This document shows positions 1 through 13,372 of a stretch of DNA of 64,000 nucleotides, piece after piece. The stretch comes from Synaphobranchus kaupii (lineage: Eukaryota > Chordata > Actinopteri > Anguilliformes > Synaphobranchidae): the NCBI GenBank assembly GCA_029718625.1, contig CM056376.1, forward strand, positions 111,640,373 through 111,704,372, given 5' to 3'. The stretch's first letter is position 1, and the number at the start of each line of letters is the position of its first letter. The position numbers and the translations under genes were made by a program. The notes beneath the pieces were generated by a model. That model had not been told where the DNA came from and ran no database searches. It saw only the letters and a program-made list of their open reading frames with translations.

Positions 1-1465
1 TCTGTTCTACCTGATAATTAATTGGTTGATGAATGTCACTGATTGGCCCACACTAAATCAGTCCCTGATTAGAGGAGAAGAGTGAGATCCCGCAGCACTA
101 CTGGCCATATCTGAATGTCCCTGCATGGTGTACGGGATGCAAACAGAGTTTTTGCTGTGGATTCATCAGGTTCACTCCTAACGCCATGTAAAGAAACGTC
201 TTGTGCACAAAAGCCGTGCCCTGCTTCAGTGGTGATTTTTTTCACGCGCTGTTTATTCATTTAGCTTTTATTCCGCCCCACTGTGTGAACAAAGCGCATG
301 CAAAACTGCATCCGTGAAATGCACATTGGCATTGTGACACAACACCGGCAGGAGAATGCTACTCTACCAGGGTTTTCCATTTTGCGATAATCGCTGTTTT
401 TTTGTGATTTGTGACGATGTGCAATCGCGGGCTGAAATTCAGCGTGGCCGTTGAACGGTAGCCAGTGTGATCAAACAGGAGTGCACAAACCCTTCGAAAT
501 GTGCGTGTCGTGTGTACAGAATTAGCGGCGCTCAGCGGCATGCTGTCCACTGTGTGACAGTTGCATATTGCCTCCCCGGTCGCTGTGCTGTTTTTGTTTA
601 CCTTTCCTCGTGTGGAGAGACGGACATTATATCATGGCGCGCTGCATGACGTCTCTTTTCAATTAAGCGTCAATTTGTGGGCTTAGCAGCATTTTTTCAG
701 AATGGTTTAAATATGCTCTTTTTTTGGCATTCGTTGATGGCCATGCCTAGGTTCAGTCTGGCTGCTTCCTTTCTCTAGTTACTAAGCAATGACTCAACAT
801 TGGTTGGCTGCTGGTGTTGACTTAAAAAAACAAAGAAAAGGTACACTAAGAAAATGGAACAGTCGCTTAATTACCGCTTTAATCATTGAGGACAAAGTGC
901 AGTGCGGTTTGGATTAAATTCAGTTCTTAGTCTTGCTGTGCAATGGAGATCCACATACGACTGATAATATACCCACCTCTATACACCAGATTAAGTGGAT
1001 GCTATGTGATTGAGAGGGTAGATATTCTAATACTGTGTGGCCCTTTGTGTGGGTGAATAACGGTGATAGAAACCTTATGCTTTCATGTAATACTCATTTC
1101 AACACTGCACTATTTTAACAGTATGACTTTATGAAAATAATATGTTTGAAGCACCGCAGATGTATTTTCTGGAATGCTTCTGAAATTAAACCAAGGGACG
1201 TTGTGCCCAGTGTTTTTCCAATACTGTGAGAAGTAGATTTACTGTTGGTTATAAATAATGGATTATAAATGATAAACAATGCAGAAAAATATAATTACTG
1301 CATGGGAATATTTGCTGACGAGCGTTTCAGCTACACAGTTACGATATTAAAATGCTGAAAGTGTAATTACCTTGGCCCCCGTAGTTTCATCCACATCACT
1401 TATTACAGCCTATGCATGTGTGGCTTTTTGTTCCGTAAGGTGTGCAAGCAAAAAACAGCCCAGTA

Positions 1466-1510
1466 ATGTGTGTGCGCGTGTGTGTGTGTATGTGTGTGTG
1501 TGTGTGTGTG
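1466..1510. repeat. (TG)n microsatellite
   Basis: Short TG tract with CGCG and TATG interruptions. Confidence 0.92.
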
Positions 1511-1919
1511 AAACAGGAAATGGCAGATGAATTCCATGCATAGCAATATGGTTAAAACCTCAGGCGACGACAGACGTATGTGACTTATTTGATGGACAGG
1601 AACGTCTACCTTCTACCTCCATCCCGAAATGCCGTTGAGCTTTAAGTATTACACTGCTCTCAGGCGGATAAAGGTTTTTACAATGAGAATTCATCGCCTG
1701 GAGAGTGTTTTATTGAGGTGCAGAACAAATCAGGAGCTGCTTTGACAGTAAAGAGGTTCAGGGGAGGATTTTGGGAAATACTTACTGTACAAAAGCAGCT
1801 CTTCGGGAAACAAAGACCCTGCATTTTATCGCCCTCTACACTCTTGCGACAGCCTTCGGAAATTGAGACTTCAGTTTCTGTGTAAAATGTCCTTCAGCTG
1901 TGGATAGGGACAGCTGTGG

Positions 1920-1948
1920 ACATGATACAATTCTATATTGTATCATGT
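1920..1948. repeat. Perfect 11-bp inverted repeat, 7-nt loop
   Basis: ACATGATACAA, then TTCTATA, then TTGTATCATGT. The arms are exact complements. No function is assigned. Confidence 0.85.
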
Positions 1949-2414
1949 TACAAAATGCAAAATGCCTGCCAAGTAAATCCAATCTAAAAATCAAAATGGT
2001 GGAGCAGTAAGCTTCTGTGCAGAGGTTGAAACCGTACTAAAAAGGGCCAAGCATCCTATACTACATATGAAGTGCATGCTTGCAAATACAAACTTTATGC
2101 ATTACATGCAGTTCAATGCCACTATGCTACCCCTGATTTTTTGTGCCAGGGAGAAAGCTTATGTCATTCTTTGGCCTCCCTTATGAAAATGGAATAGCCT
2201 CCAGCATATTTAACTAATATCACGATACTGCAGCGGGTTACACACAATGTATGGACAATTAATACAGGTTATTACAGCTTTACGATGTACATTGCCATGA
2301 GTGTACTTATTTTATCTAACAAAAAATAAAATATATATTTTTAAAAATATAAACAATGCACTGTAGTCCATTCCATTTCCATAATTGTTCTTGCAGCCCT
2401 TCAGGCCAGTATAC

Positions 2415-2450
2415 TGTGTGAGTGTTTGTGTGACTGTGTGTGTTTGTGTG

Positions 2451-2498
<48 letters not shown>

Positions 2499-2502
2499 TG
2501 TG

Positions 2503-2533
<31 letters not shown>
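2415..2533. repeat. (TG)n array with TGTTTGTGTGAC units
   Basis: Pure TG flanked on both sides by the compound motif TGTTTGTGTGACTGTGTG. Confidence 0.96.
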
Positions 2534-2535
<2 letters not shown>

Positions 2536-4350
2536 ACCCACCCCACATGTCCCAGGCCTGTATGCCCCTCCTGCTGGAAGCGAGGGGTATTTTTGGGTAA
2601 TGACAACAAGCAGTTGGGGAAGGTCCCCTTTGTGGGGTATTAGAGGGCATGTCGGTAAAATGATACCCCCTGCCCCGCGACGCTAATCTGGACGGCAGAT
2701 TCTCGCCTGTAAAGATCACCTCCAAGACTGTCTCTCCATGTTGCCTGGTGACCTACTTTACTTTACCCAGAGTCCTGAGGGGGCGCCGGGTGCAGGAGAG
2801 GGGCGTCTTGGTAGATTGAGACAGGACAGTTGTCGTCCTGGAGAAGCCGCCACAGCACTGGAACATGTCCCGGGCCAGTACCGCCCCCCCCCCCTCCCCC
2901 TTCCCCATGGTAAATGCACACAGATTCATGGCGATAAATCTCTGCCACCATTAAATAGAAGGGTCTGCAAAAAATCAGGGATAGCACCCTAGCAACCCCG
3001 TCACCCCCAGTCGCTCAAAATCAAGCAGGCCCCCAGGAAAGGCCCGATGGCACTCTGCCACCTGCCCATATACAGACAAAGGCCCCTGTCCTCTGCCAAG
3101 CTGCCTGCCACAGGTGCTTCAACAAAGAGGCACTATATTTGTGCCCGAGGGCCCGCTGCCACCTGTCCTGCATGTGCCCTTTGCCACCCCGCCCCCCCTT
3201 CAGTTTTTTGTTGTCTCATTGAGTGCCGAGAGGAGAGGGTTCTCTGGCTCTCTGTTCAAACAACTTCCTGTTTACTGTTTTCCCAACAAACAAACAAACC
3301 AGCGAACAGAGTGACAGACAGGAGAAAAAAAGCTTTGTGTTTATTCAGGGTCAGCGGTGGGATTTCTGGAAACACGGTGGTTTTTATTTGCGGGGCAATG
3401 CATCGTGTTGTGCCTCTACACCGGCACCGCCGCTTTGGAAAGGGACCACCAGCAGTAGCAACACGGGGGGAGAGTCCAAATCCAGTTCTATCCCACCCAA
3501 ACTCCCTTCCAGTGAAACGGTCAAGCAACCCGGGACTCACCTGCTATAAATACAGCCCAATAAAAGGGCAGGCAATTTAAACTTTAGAATAAAACATGAC
3601 ATCATAAGAGCGGACACTCCCCTGTGTTTCATCACTGCCCTTAAAATACCCACAATGGGGCGTGGGGGTGGGGTGAGGTGTTCTGGGTTGGGCCCTGTCC
3701 AGAATAGCATTGGTCTAGGAGTCTCAAGGGGGGGGGGTCAGCAGAGTGTGATCTGGGACATGACTGGTTGCCACTTTTTGGGGGCCAAGGGGTGGGGTTT
3801 GGGGGTTCTTGTAAGATGGGAGATAAAGGTGTGTGGGGTGGGGGTTTGGGGGTCTTGCTGCTTGACCTATCAATCTGCTAATTTTGGGAACTGGAGGTGT
3901 GGGGGGGGTGTGGGTCTTGTCTGGGCAGGAGAGTTGTTCCCTCCTGTGGGCCTGGCCACCTGTCTCTGTGTTCGTATCAAGAATGCCGGCATTACCTACC
4001 CTTCCCCTCCCCTCCCTTCTCCACCGCACCCCACCCCACCCCCACACCCGCCCTTCTGGCTCATTCCGTGGCCAGGAAGAATGCCATTTCCTATTGACGC
4101 CGGCTTTGCTCAAGAAGATGGTGATTAGGAGGGCCTTGTCTAATTAATCCCTTCCCCACTGGTCAAGGTGGACATAGATTCCTGCGGGTCACGGGGTAGG
4201 TATGGAGATGGAGGTACTGGAGGATTTTGACAGACTGCACACTGCTGCTGCCTTCAGTTAATATGGTGATGCAGGCAGAAGCGTCCCTGTGTCGCTGGAA
4301 GAGAATGTCACGTGATTGGTGATCATGTGACAGCAGGTGGGGAGGCACAG

Positions 4351-4401
4351 GTGGGTGTGTGTGAGTGTGTACATGTGTAAGAGAGTGTGTGTGTGTGTGT
4401 G
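4351..4401. repeat. (TG)n tract
   Basis: Imperfect TG tract with GAGTGTGTACATGTG interruptions. Confidence 0.9.
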
Positions 4402-4694
4402 ATTGGCTCACTCTAACGGATCAGGTGTTGAAGGCAGGGTGACGTTGGCGCCATGGCTTGCCACATACCCAGTTTGACTACTGTCCCATGCAGTGGCGCT
4501 TATGTAATGGCCGGCTGAGATAATGGCTTTGAATTAATTCCTTAAGCTCTTCGATAACATTATACTGCCTCTTCACTGGGCCTGAACCTTCCATTATTCT
4601 GCAAAATTGAATCCCTGCTTGGGCCACAGTGTAATGGGTCAGCCGTATTACGGTCACTGTGTGCACAGAGGGAAAGTCCAGGTCTGGGGAGGGT

Positions 4695-4711
4695 GGGGGG
4701 GGGGGGGGGGG
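4695..4711. repeat. Poly-G run, 17 bp
   Basis: Uninterrupted G run; its length is prone to sequencing error. Confidence 0.9.
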
Positions 4712-4856
4712 TGCATGGTCATGGGAGATAACCCCCATGACCCTGGTCAATGAGGCCGATCAGGCTGCCGGGGGGGGTCCCAGAATCGCTGTTCTGTGAA
4801 TGGGATCTTATGGATCAAAACTCTGGCAGGGATGTGATTTCATGAGCACAGACACA

Positions 4857-4892
4857 CTCGCACGCGCACACACACACACACACACACACACA
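4857..4892. repeat. (CA)n microsatellite
   Basis: CA tract with GCGC near the left end. Confidence 0.92.
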
Positions 4893-5302
4893 TGGACTAA
4901 GCTTTTTTTTAGTGTCTGACAGCTGATAACTGGGGAGAACGTTCAGCAATAAAGCTGGATTCTGCTGTCCCCAGAGGCATGGCGGCTTGGTGATGTTGTT
5001 TTCCTTCAAACGAAGGAAGCGGAGTCTTTGGCGAACGGCACTGCTGGCTGCTTCCCTGTGATGGACAGAAGGGTTCCCAGCATGCACTGCTCCATTTTCA
5101 CTGCCCACACACAAAGGCTGTCTCCGCTTGAACAAAGCGCTCCGTCACACACACTGCAACATTAAGCTCCTGAGCGACAGTCCACTCTGTAGTAATCTTT
5201 ACCATTTCTTTGAAATGCGGTACACAGTGAACTGTCTGTTGGGCGGTGCATTTCTGATTGTGTTTTAGTTGCTAATTAGGCCTGTAGAATCAGAAAACAC
5301 TC

Positions 5303-5607
5303 ATACTCCAATGAAGCATCCATGCTCTAATGAATCACCCAGGCCCTAATGAATCATCCATGCTCTAATGAATCACCCATGCTCTAATGAATCACCCATG
5401 CTCTAATGAATCACCCATGCTCTAATGAAACATCCATGCTCTAATGAATCACCCAGGCCCTAATGAATCATCCATGCTCTAATGAATCACCCATGCTCTA
5501 ATGAATCACCCATGCTCTAATGAATCACCCATGCTCTAATGAAACATCCATGCTCTAATGAATCACCCAGGCCCTAATGAATCATCCATGCTCTAATGAA
5601 TCACCCA
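5303..5607. repeat. Minisatellite, 19-bp unit (left part)
   Basis: About 16 copies of CATGCTCTAATGAATCACC, with recurrent variants CAGGCCCTAATGAATCATC and CATGCTCTAATGAAACATC. The variants recur in the same order, so blocks of several units have been duplicated together. The array is interrupted by a MITE and resumes beyond it. Confidence 0.95.
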
Positions 5608-6191
5608 GGCCCGGCGGCATAAAACATCTTAAGGGAAATTTCCTCTTGTCCCTTAAAATACCCTTATCTTTAAGTGAGTTGCATAGTACTAATTAAGTAT
5701 TTTATTTAAGGATTTACTGAAGTATCTCCCTTAAATATTAGTTTCCCTTTAAGCATTCCCTTAAATAATTTAGCAATGGCAAAAAAACACCTTAAGGGAA
5801 AATTTGAATCCCAAAACTTAAGAGTCCTTTCGAGGTCTCCTAAACGAAACATTCAATGGGAGACGGCTGTGTGGGGGGCAGACCTCCCCCTACGAAAAAG
5901 TACCAAAGAACAATAAATTAATGTAGACTACAGAGCTTTGTGAAGCTAGCCACAACAAGACAATATTATTATGGCAATATTAAACAATTATGGCAATATT
6001 ATTGGTACCCAATTAATGTTAGCTTTACTTTGCTAGCTACATAACAACAGCACTATAATAAGCCAATTTACAGTACATTACATCCAACCATCGCTGCTGG
6101 ATTACAATTACGATTCCCTTAGGTAAGGGTAAATAATCCCTTGAGTAAAATGTCTAAGGGGAAAACTTAAGATGTTTTATGCAACCGGGCC
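5608..6191. mobile_element. MITE inserted in a minisatellite, with 3-bp target-site duplication
   Basis: The 584-bp element has terminal inverted repeats. The left end reads GGCCCGGCGGCATAAAACAT then CTTAAG; the reverse complement of the right end reads GGCCCGGTTGCATAAAACAT then CTTAAG. It is flanked by CCA on both sides. The 3-bp duplication and GGCCCGGTTGCA-like termini suggest a PIF/Harbinger-related non-autonomous element, but this is not proven. The interior is AT-rich with no ORF. It splits the 19-bp minisatellite, so it is younger than the array. Confidence 0.82.
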
Positions 6192-6336
6192 CCATGCTCT
6201 AATGAAACATCCATGCTCTAATGAATGCTCTAATGAATCACCCATGCTCTAATGAATCACCCATGCTCTAATGAATCACCCATGCTCTAATCAAACATCC
6301 ATTCTCTAATCAAACACCCATGCTCTAACATGGGCA
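6192..6336. repeat. Minisatellite, 19-bp unit (right part)
   Basis: Continuation of the CATGCTCTAATGAATCACC array after the MITE, with about seven units that decay toward the right, including TCAAACATCC variants. Confidence 0.93.
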
Positions 6337-7078
6337 AACATCCATATGGGCAAAGCTGATTCAGGCTCGAAAGCTTGTGAGAGCCTGTCCTGAGGATGTT
6401 CCAACACCCAATTCAAGGATGTGATTGTTCCTGATTGTGTCTGATTAATCAGGGAACACAGATCTTTCAGACTTAAATGTCTCAGCCAGAGGCAGAGGAT
6501 GCTGGTGCTGGTGTTGTACACACACACAACTCGAGAGGTTTTGCACTGTTCAATAGCCGTTAGATGCAGGGAACATTCAGTAGTGTAACCGAACATTACC
6601 AGTACAGTGGACATTTGTGATGTTAAAAATCGGCATTTTCAAATTACTCTGCAAAATAAATACATTTTAAAAAATGTAAAAGACAGGAGCTGTCCACACC
6701 CCTGTTAATTTACCTTTTTCCCCCTTTAACTTTCCCAGGAGCACAGTGAGGCAAACAGGCTGCAGGCACCCAAAGCATTGCACATTTTCAGGGACTGGGA
6801 ATGTGGACATTGTCAAATCCAGACTGACAGGAGTGTTCAGTCAGCTGTGTTTGTAATGCGGGCCCTCCTGCCCGTCCTACACCCCAGCTGAGCATGTGGA
6901 GGCACAGAGACTGCTGGCAGGATGCATTACTGTGCAACTCGTGCCAATTTCAGGTCAGATTACAAAACGATGTGATGTGAATGTGCTGTAAAGAAAGTAA
7001 AAGGAAAGGCTGATCAAAAAGCATTATTGCGTGCACTCTTCCTGGACCAGGGTAGGGTCTGTGTGCTGGAGTCCCTGC

Positions 7079-7141
7079 TGTGTGTGTGTGCGTGTGTGTG
7101 TGCGTGTGTGTGTGTGCGTGTGTGTGTGTGCGTGTGTGTGT
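7079..7141. repeat. (TG)n with regular CG interruptions
   Basis: TGTGTGTGCG-type units; followed 170 bp later by a CA-rich tract of opposite sense. Confidence 0.92.
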
Positions 7142-7310
7142 TGGTATCAGAGGGGGGTGGGCTGGTGGGGGGGTCGGTTGGTTGGCTTTCTGCTCCCCAG
7201 CATACTGATGTCCTCCTGTGATGTATCGCCGTGGTTACAGCTCCTGCTGCAGCGCTGGCCTGCGATTCATTCCGCAGCCCCCCGCAGGTCTGAGAGCAGC
7301 AGCGGGACTA

Positions 7311-7488
7311 CTCACACACACACACGCACACGCACACACGCAGACGCATATACACTCACACTCACACACACGCACACAGAGACGGATGCACACTCACACG
7401 CACACAGAAACACACACATACACACACACACAGACGTATGCACACTCACACAGAAACACAGACGCACGCACAGTCACGCACACACACT
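7311..7488. repeat. (CA)n-rich compound tract
   Basis: CA with recurring CAGACGCA, CACTCACA and CAGAAACACA interruptions. With the TG tract about 170 bp upstream it forms a loose inverted repeat. Confidence 0.93.
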
Positions 7489-8377
7489 GGTCACTGAGGC
7501 AGAACTCCCATAGAGCGTGCTCATGTTCTCTCCATCCCTCTCAGGCAGTGCTGTCAGCATTAGTCACACTCCGCTTATATTTGCAGTGTTTAGCTTGTTT
7601 GATTTGTGTCCCTGGGGGCAGCAGGTGCACACTAACAGTTTTGGGTACCCTGAGGAGCTGCCCTATCCGTAAGACCTTTTCTCATTTGGAGACGGCGAAG
7701 GGTCCCACGGGAGTGATAAAGGGCACAGTTAACGGCAGGTCTGATGAACGGCCCGTGAAGCTGGCATAGGAGGGACCGTGTCACATGACCGTCCTCGATT
7801 CGGTACCAACCAATGGCGCGGCGCAGTCCTCCCTATTTCTGGAAGTAACGGCGGATTTGTGTCGCTCCGTGGGACCTTTTTCGCTAACGTCTGGCTCCGG
7901 CTAATATAGGTGGATGTAATATCCGTACGTTTTGTCTGGATGTATCTATTTCATGTTTGTTTCTGTGTAATAATACAATACACTATTATAGTATCATATT
8001 TTCATAACTTAAATTATTATTAATTTCAGGCTATGGTAGTGTAAACCTATGAAATTTGTATCTGCTTTAATATCTGACCGCTTCTTTTTAATTTCTTAAA
8101 TATTTCAGCTGTTGTGACGTGCTGCTACTCCACAAATAGTTTTTTATTTGTTATGCCCGTACAGAACTATTTCCACCAAAAAATATAGCCCTTCTGACTC
8201 TGACCTGTAATGAGCGTCTCGATTTCACACTCCGCGTCTCTCTTTGCTTTGCGGTGTAACTTCTCCATTTTTTCTGACAATGAATTAGAATGGCAAGCTA
8301 ATTCATATCATATTCATATTGGGCATTCCATTAACCATTTATGGTTATTTATGGCGGTTACCGGGGTGGGATCCTAG

Positions 8378-8548
8378 GCTCATGCACATACGCAAAATTT
8401 CAAATTGATTGTGAGAAAACTATGCAGTTGAGCGTACGGACGGTTTTATAAATAAGGATATTTTTGAGCCTACGCAGATTTCTCCTTTTTTGCATACGTA
8501 ACTTTTTAGCGTACAACCTGCGCAAAGTTTTATAAAGGAGGCCCCTGG
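8378..8548. mobile_element. Probable interspersed repeat fragment
   Basis: Contains GCGTACGGACGGTTTTATAA and, about 70 bp further, GCGCAAAGTTTTATAAAGGA followed by GGCCCCTGG. Such 'tttataaaggaggcccc' ends are common in fish repeats as I recall. Class and limits are uncertain. Confidence 0.4.
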
Positions 8549-9890
8549 TCTCGTCCGTCTCCCCTCAGAGCAGGTCTTGGCAGCGCTTACAGAGCCTGAC
8601 AGCTGGGGAGGAGGTCCGATTGATGCGGTGGGGGTTGATTGATCTGGTCTTGTGGGGCGTTGATTGATCTGGTCTTGCTGGGCCCTGGCATGTGTGTGCT
8701 CCCCTCAGCAGATCCATTCTGTGCCTCTCATTTCCCATGGGGAGACTCTCCCTGAACAGCCAAACTGCTGTAATTGCTTCTGCTAGTGCAGAGGAAGCCA
8801 GGCAGGCTCAAGTCATACCTCATATTATCTCAGCACAGTTTGGAGAGCTGGGACGACCAAGAAGGGCACAAGAGGCAGATAAAACACTCACTGATAATTT
8901 ACTCCAAGACCGTTCGTATTGACCCTTCCAGCGCACTGCAGTTTTGTACTTTTTTTTTGCTTCTAATATCTGTGCGATTGATAAAAGATTTGTAAGTGTC
9001 ATTTCCGCAGCCCTGTGTCCTTGGCAACCACTTACATTTCACAGCATTTTCTAATTTCCCACAACGTAGGTTACACAGGGCATTTTAAAATCGTTACATG
9101 CCACAATATAGAGGTGTTAACCAAAAAGTGTCCTGGCTTTATGTACTACTATGGAATCAAATCAGACTTTTGTCTTTATAGTAGCACGATATGGAAATGA
9201 ACTGGGGCTTGATATGATAATAAGATTTGAGGACGTTGTTTTAGCCTTGGCTTGATTGTTGAGACCATACCTCCCACGTGAGCGTATAAGTGAATTAGCC
9301 GTTAAAGGCACAGTCATCTGTTTCCTCTCTCTCTCAAATGTTGGATAGAGAGCGCTGTGGTCACACCGTTGTGCTACAATGACGAGAACAACAAGAAAAC
9401 AGCACCAGTGACGTGGGATTTTGGCAGCATCGTTTGAGAAATCTGTAGCCCGTTTGTTCAGGAAAAGGGCCTCTTTTGACCACGTTGGCACGGACCGCTG
9501 AAGGAACAGAGTCCGTGGACAAAAGCGGCTCATTTTTACTTTCCTTTTCTCTCTTTCTTTTACATTATCCCCCCCCCCCCCCTCCTCTTGAGTCCTAAGC
9601 TAGCCATGGGGACCAAACGCAGTCTGCGTGGGCTGCTTCTTTGGCACGGGGCTATTTTGTGTTCCCGGCCCTTTTGAATCCTTGACCCCCCCCCCCTTTT
9701 GATTCGGCGAACCCTTTCAGAGGACCCCTCTCTCTTCCTCCTTTTTCAGCTCAGACCCCCGATTAGTGTTTGAACCCGGTGCTCAAAGACAGGAGCTTCA
9801 AAGCCGCTGGAGCTAAACGTCTCCCCCGTTGCCAGTTTTCCGCCCACTAACGCATGCTAAAGAGGTGTGTGTGCGAATGCTGGAACGACC

Positions 9891-9915
9891 GGGGGGGGGG
9901 GGGGGGGGGGGGGGG
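9891..9915. repeat. Poly-G run, 25 bp
   Basis: The longest G run in the window. A true run of this length can form G-quadruplexes and is prone to sequencing error. Confidence 0.9.
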
Positions 9916-10109
9916 CGCTCGCTGGCTTGTCTGGAAGCCGCTCCCCTTCTGAAGAGAGAAGAGCCGATTTGCTTCACATAGACGGCTGAAGAGAGCGAGC
10001 CACATCGCACAGGTCTTCTTCATACAATATCAACCGCTGCTCTGTAATTTCAAACTACGTGTAACAGCAACAAATAATAATGCTATGTATGTTTACACTA
10101 TATACGTAT

Positions 10110-10420
10110 ACTATATAGCGCCGTTCTTCTCAAGAGCTCAAGCTGCTTTACAGTGAAGAGGGTGAGGGAACTCACCTGAACCCCGCCACCAATGTGCAGC
10201 ACCCACATGGGTGAGGCACAGCAGCCATTTTGCCCCAAAACACTCACCAAACATCAGCTGAGGTGCACAGGGAAGGAAGTAATGAGCCTGTTAAACTTGG
10301 GGATGAACAGGTGGCCAGATTGAGAACCCCACAACATGGTAAACACCATAGGATGTGAACCTCAGTGTAACGTCTCAATCGGAAGATGGCATCTCCTATA
10401 GTACAGTATTCCCATCACCA
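10110..10420. mobile_element. Interspersed repeat (TATATAGCGCC...CTTTACAGTGAAG family)
   Basis: Contains CTCAAGCTGCTTTACAGTGA, CCACCAATGTGCAGCACCCA, GCAGCCATTTTGCC and AAACATCAGCTGAGGTG. I recall this block order as a widespread fish repeat, but I cannot give the class. Confidence 0.6.
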
Positions 10421-10953
10421 TTTCTTGCTTGATATTTTGGTGATCCTTGGCTGTGTGGATCGTGGTGTTTCTCCATCCATACTGTAACTGTATGTGCTTA
10501 TTCTTGAGATTTATAAGCTTTGCTTGTGCCATGAAAAACAAACCAGGTCTTAAGAGCTTTAGAGTTTATTAGCAGTGCTCGAAAAAAGAAAACTCAGGGC
10601 GACAGGTTCACAGGAATGCACAAGCCCCTGTGTGTTTGTGTGTGTTTGTGTGTATGTGAGCATATTCACAGTGTCAGGAGGAGTAATTAACTGTCAAACA
10701 GAGCAGATTGCTCAAGAGCAGGCAGAGAGGAGTCCAGTTTATTTAATTAGCGCTCTTCTCCTACAGGTGAGCTTAGCCACTGCTGCTAAAGTCAGACCAG
10801 TGCTGTGAATAATATGGTAAATTAAAGAAATGCAGGAGGTCCGATTGCAGTAACCAATATTACAAGACGACCGCTATTCCTGTGCATCCGGGTGCAATTT
10901 GAGCTAAAAATTCTACAGTCATGACCAAACCTTCAAATAAGGAGAGGAAGGGA

Positions 10954-10970
10954 GGGGGGGGGGGGGGGGG
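10954..10970. repeat. Poly-G run, 17 bp
   Basis: Uninterrupted G run after GGAGAGGAAGGGA. Confidence 0.9.
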
Positions 10971-13233
10971 TCTCCACCAATCACAATCTGAACCTCCCAG
11001 CAAAATCCAAAAAGGCCCAAATAAAAGGTTGGGTGCCCTTGGTTATGACACAGGCTTTTATAGTGAGGCTTGTGCAGTACATGATAATTCTGCTGAGTAT
11101 TTGTGAGTATTGTAATTGTTAACTGACTGTTCTTTGAATCCCTCTTGGGTTATATACAGACTGCAGTCATTAATGCTCAATTCCAATTTTTCTTTGCTTG
11201 TACATGATTTTTTTTTAGACTGACTGTTCATATTCATTTCATTTTTATTGCCAATGCAGAATTATGATAACATTAACCTTCTTGGTACAGAAGGGCATTT
11301 CCTGCCCGACTAGACTTTGATCGAGGGTATACCCTGCCCAATTGGGAAACCAGCATATTAAACGCATGCATGTACCGAGCAGTTCAAATTTGAGCGTGAC
11401 TTGTCTGATTTATTTCCACAAATCGCAGCTGAAAAAGATGCAACTTCTTGTTTTTTTTTTGTGCTGTTCACACTGTTCTTAAAACATATGAACTGTGTCA
11501 CACTAGAGGGAAAGAAATCAGAACTGGTCCACTTTTAGCTCCAGTCTGAACGTAGCCTTGAACTCATTTAAACTCTGTGAGAATGAAATGAATACTGAAC
11601 ATTTTACTGTGTAGTCTGAAGGATTGGAGCATCTGGGCTTCTGTCCTGTGGGAACAGGGCGGCCATTTTGACACGTTTTCCCTCCAATCCTCTTTTACTT
11701 TGTTCTTAGCAGTCGCATCTTTTTCAGTCAATTCCGTTCCTGTGACATCCTGTTTGTGGCTTTGTTGAGACTGATGAATGTTTAATAAGCTTTATGCAAT
11801 ATTTATTATGTTTTGAATTGTGAGGTTTTTCTCTTTAGATTCTGTGTTTTTTATTTTCTCTTGTGTCTACCCAAACGTCCTTTTACACATTTTACAATGT
11901 TTTTCTGCATAACACTGCTGTGCCTAATCGCAGTCCCACAAGGGTTGGGCCACTCCTGCCGCACAGAAAGGTTGAGAAACAATGTAAGAACAGCGTAGGC
12001 CTAGTAATATTGGCAAACGTTTTCCTCAGTTTGGAAAAGTGTGTCGACACCACAAAATAAGGTGATTTCCTTTAGCATCATTGACATTTAAAAGTCCATA
12101 AATCCATAGACATTTAAAGTTCTATAAATACTTATATTTAAACACTGATGAGGAAAATCGAGGATTAGGCTGACACATGCAATGAGCATCTGCAACTGCC
12201 ATACACTGTTTTCTTTTTTTTTTACTGTATGGAAACTGTCTGATCATTTACTGTTGAACTTGCAGTTATGTGTAGGGAGTATGGGTGTGCAGAAAGATGC
12301 TAAGACGATGAACCATTTCTTGAGACACGCTTAATTGAAATGCAGAATTTTAAAGCCATGCTCTTGGGATTGTGTGCCAGATGCTGGGGAAATCATGGGA
12401 TCATGTCAGGAATCCTGTGGAACGAAGAGGGGTTTCGGCATCGTCTGCATTTTGTGTCGTTCTCCATATATTTCAGCCCTATTCTTTTATTCCATTACAC
12501 CCTAAAGGAACCCAACGGCCATTATCCCAGGACATCGAATCTCTGCATAACAGCCTGCCAGACACTGAATGTCGCCTTTTCAGGGAGAAGTGTCCAATGA
12601 TCGTATGGTGGGGAGTGCGTTTCCAGGCGGAATGCTGACTCTTAGTGTTTTGATTGGCAGGTTAATATATTTTAGAAAAAAACAAGGGGAGCTGGTAAGG
12701 TGAGGTTCCCCTCTCTACGTTCAGACCGGCCCGCAGTGTTTTATTGGACAAACATTCATGTATTATCGTTATTACTTATTCATCAGACGGGTGCTCTCTG
12801 TCAGAATGTCATAAAACACCACCATGGCAACAAGCATAGTGTGTGTGTGTCATAAGAGCTGGAATAACAAGGGGCACCATCATTCATTCTTCAAGCAAAT
12901 GCCAAGCAATAACATTGGCAATGACTGCCCGGTGGAGCGGTGGTCAGAAGGACTGAACTGAACTGTATGGAGGTAGATTGGTATCCTAATAGGGATGTAT
13001 TTACGTTCAACAGTGGGCCAGGCCTGCAGCTACACAGTGGAATGCTAAGCTACCAGCTTTTCATGGCACTCTGTCATCTTTCTACTATCAATGTGTAATG
13101 TGGAGCAATTTCACATAAGACTAATTCTGTTTTTAGTCTGTCACCTTCTGAAGGTGAAGATAGGTCCAAAGGAATTGTGAGTAATTTGTTTGGTTTCACA
13201 GAGGTTAGCCCAGATACTATCCTTTCACTGCCA

Positions 13234-13372
13234 TTGAGATTACATTATCCAGAGTGACTTACACAATTTTACATGTTTTTCCCCAGAGTTTCTATTTATA
13301 TAGCTGAATATATACTGAAGAAGTATCTTGCTCAGGAGTACAACGGGAATCAAACCTGCAAACCTTAGGATA
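13234..13372 (-). mobile_element. Degenerate copy of the 29.4-kb SINE family
   Basis: Shared blocks in order are TTACATTATCCAGAGTGACT, TATATACTGAAG, TATCTTGCTCAGGAGTACAA and GGGAATCAAACCTGCAAACC. These match the minus-strand SINE at 29.4 kb. The stem-loop has lost one arm and the head is incomplete, which indicates an older copy. Confidence 0.75.

Noticed and set aside
3047..3580. 177-codon + strand ORF in GC-rich sequence
   Set aside because: Competing frames on both strands are equally open, and the product shows no family features.
5303..6336. Regular repeats resembling a CRISPR array
   Set aside because: Units are contiguous, with no unique spacers, and the genome is eukaryotic.
9162..9533. 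123-codon minus-strand ORF
   Set aside because: No recognised motif, and its composition follows the surrounding intron.
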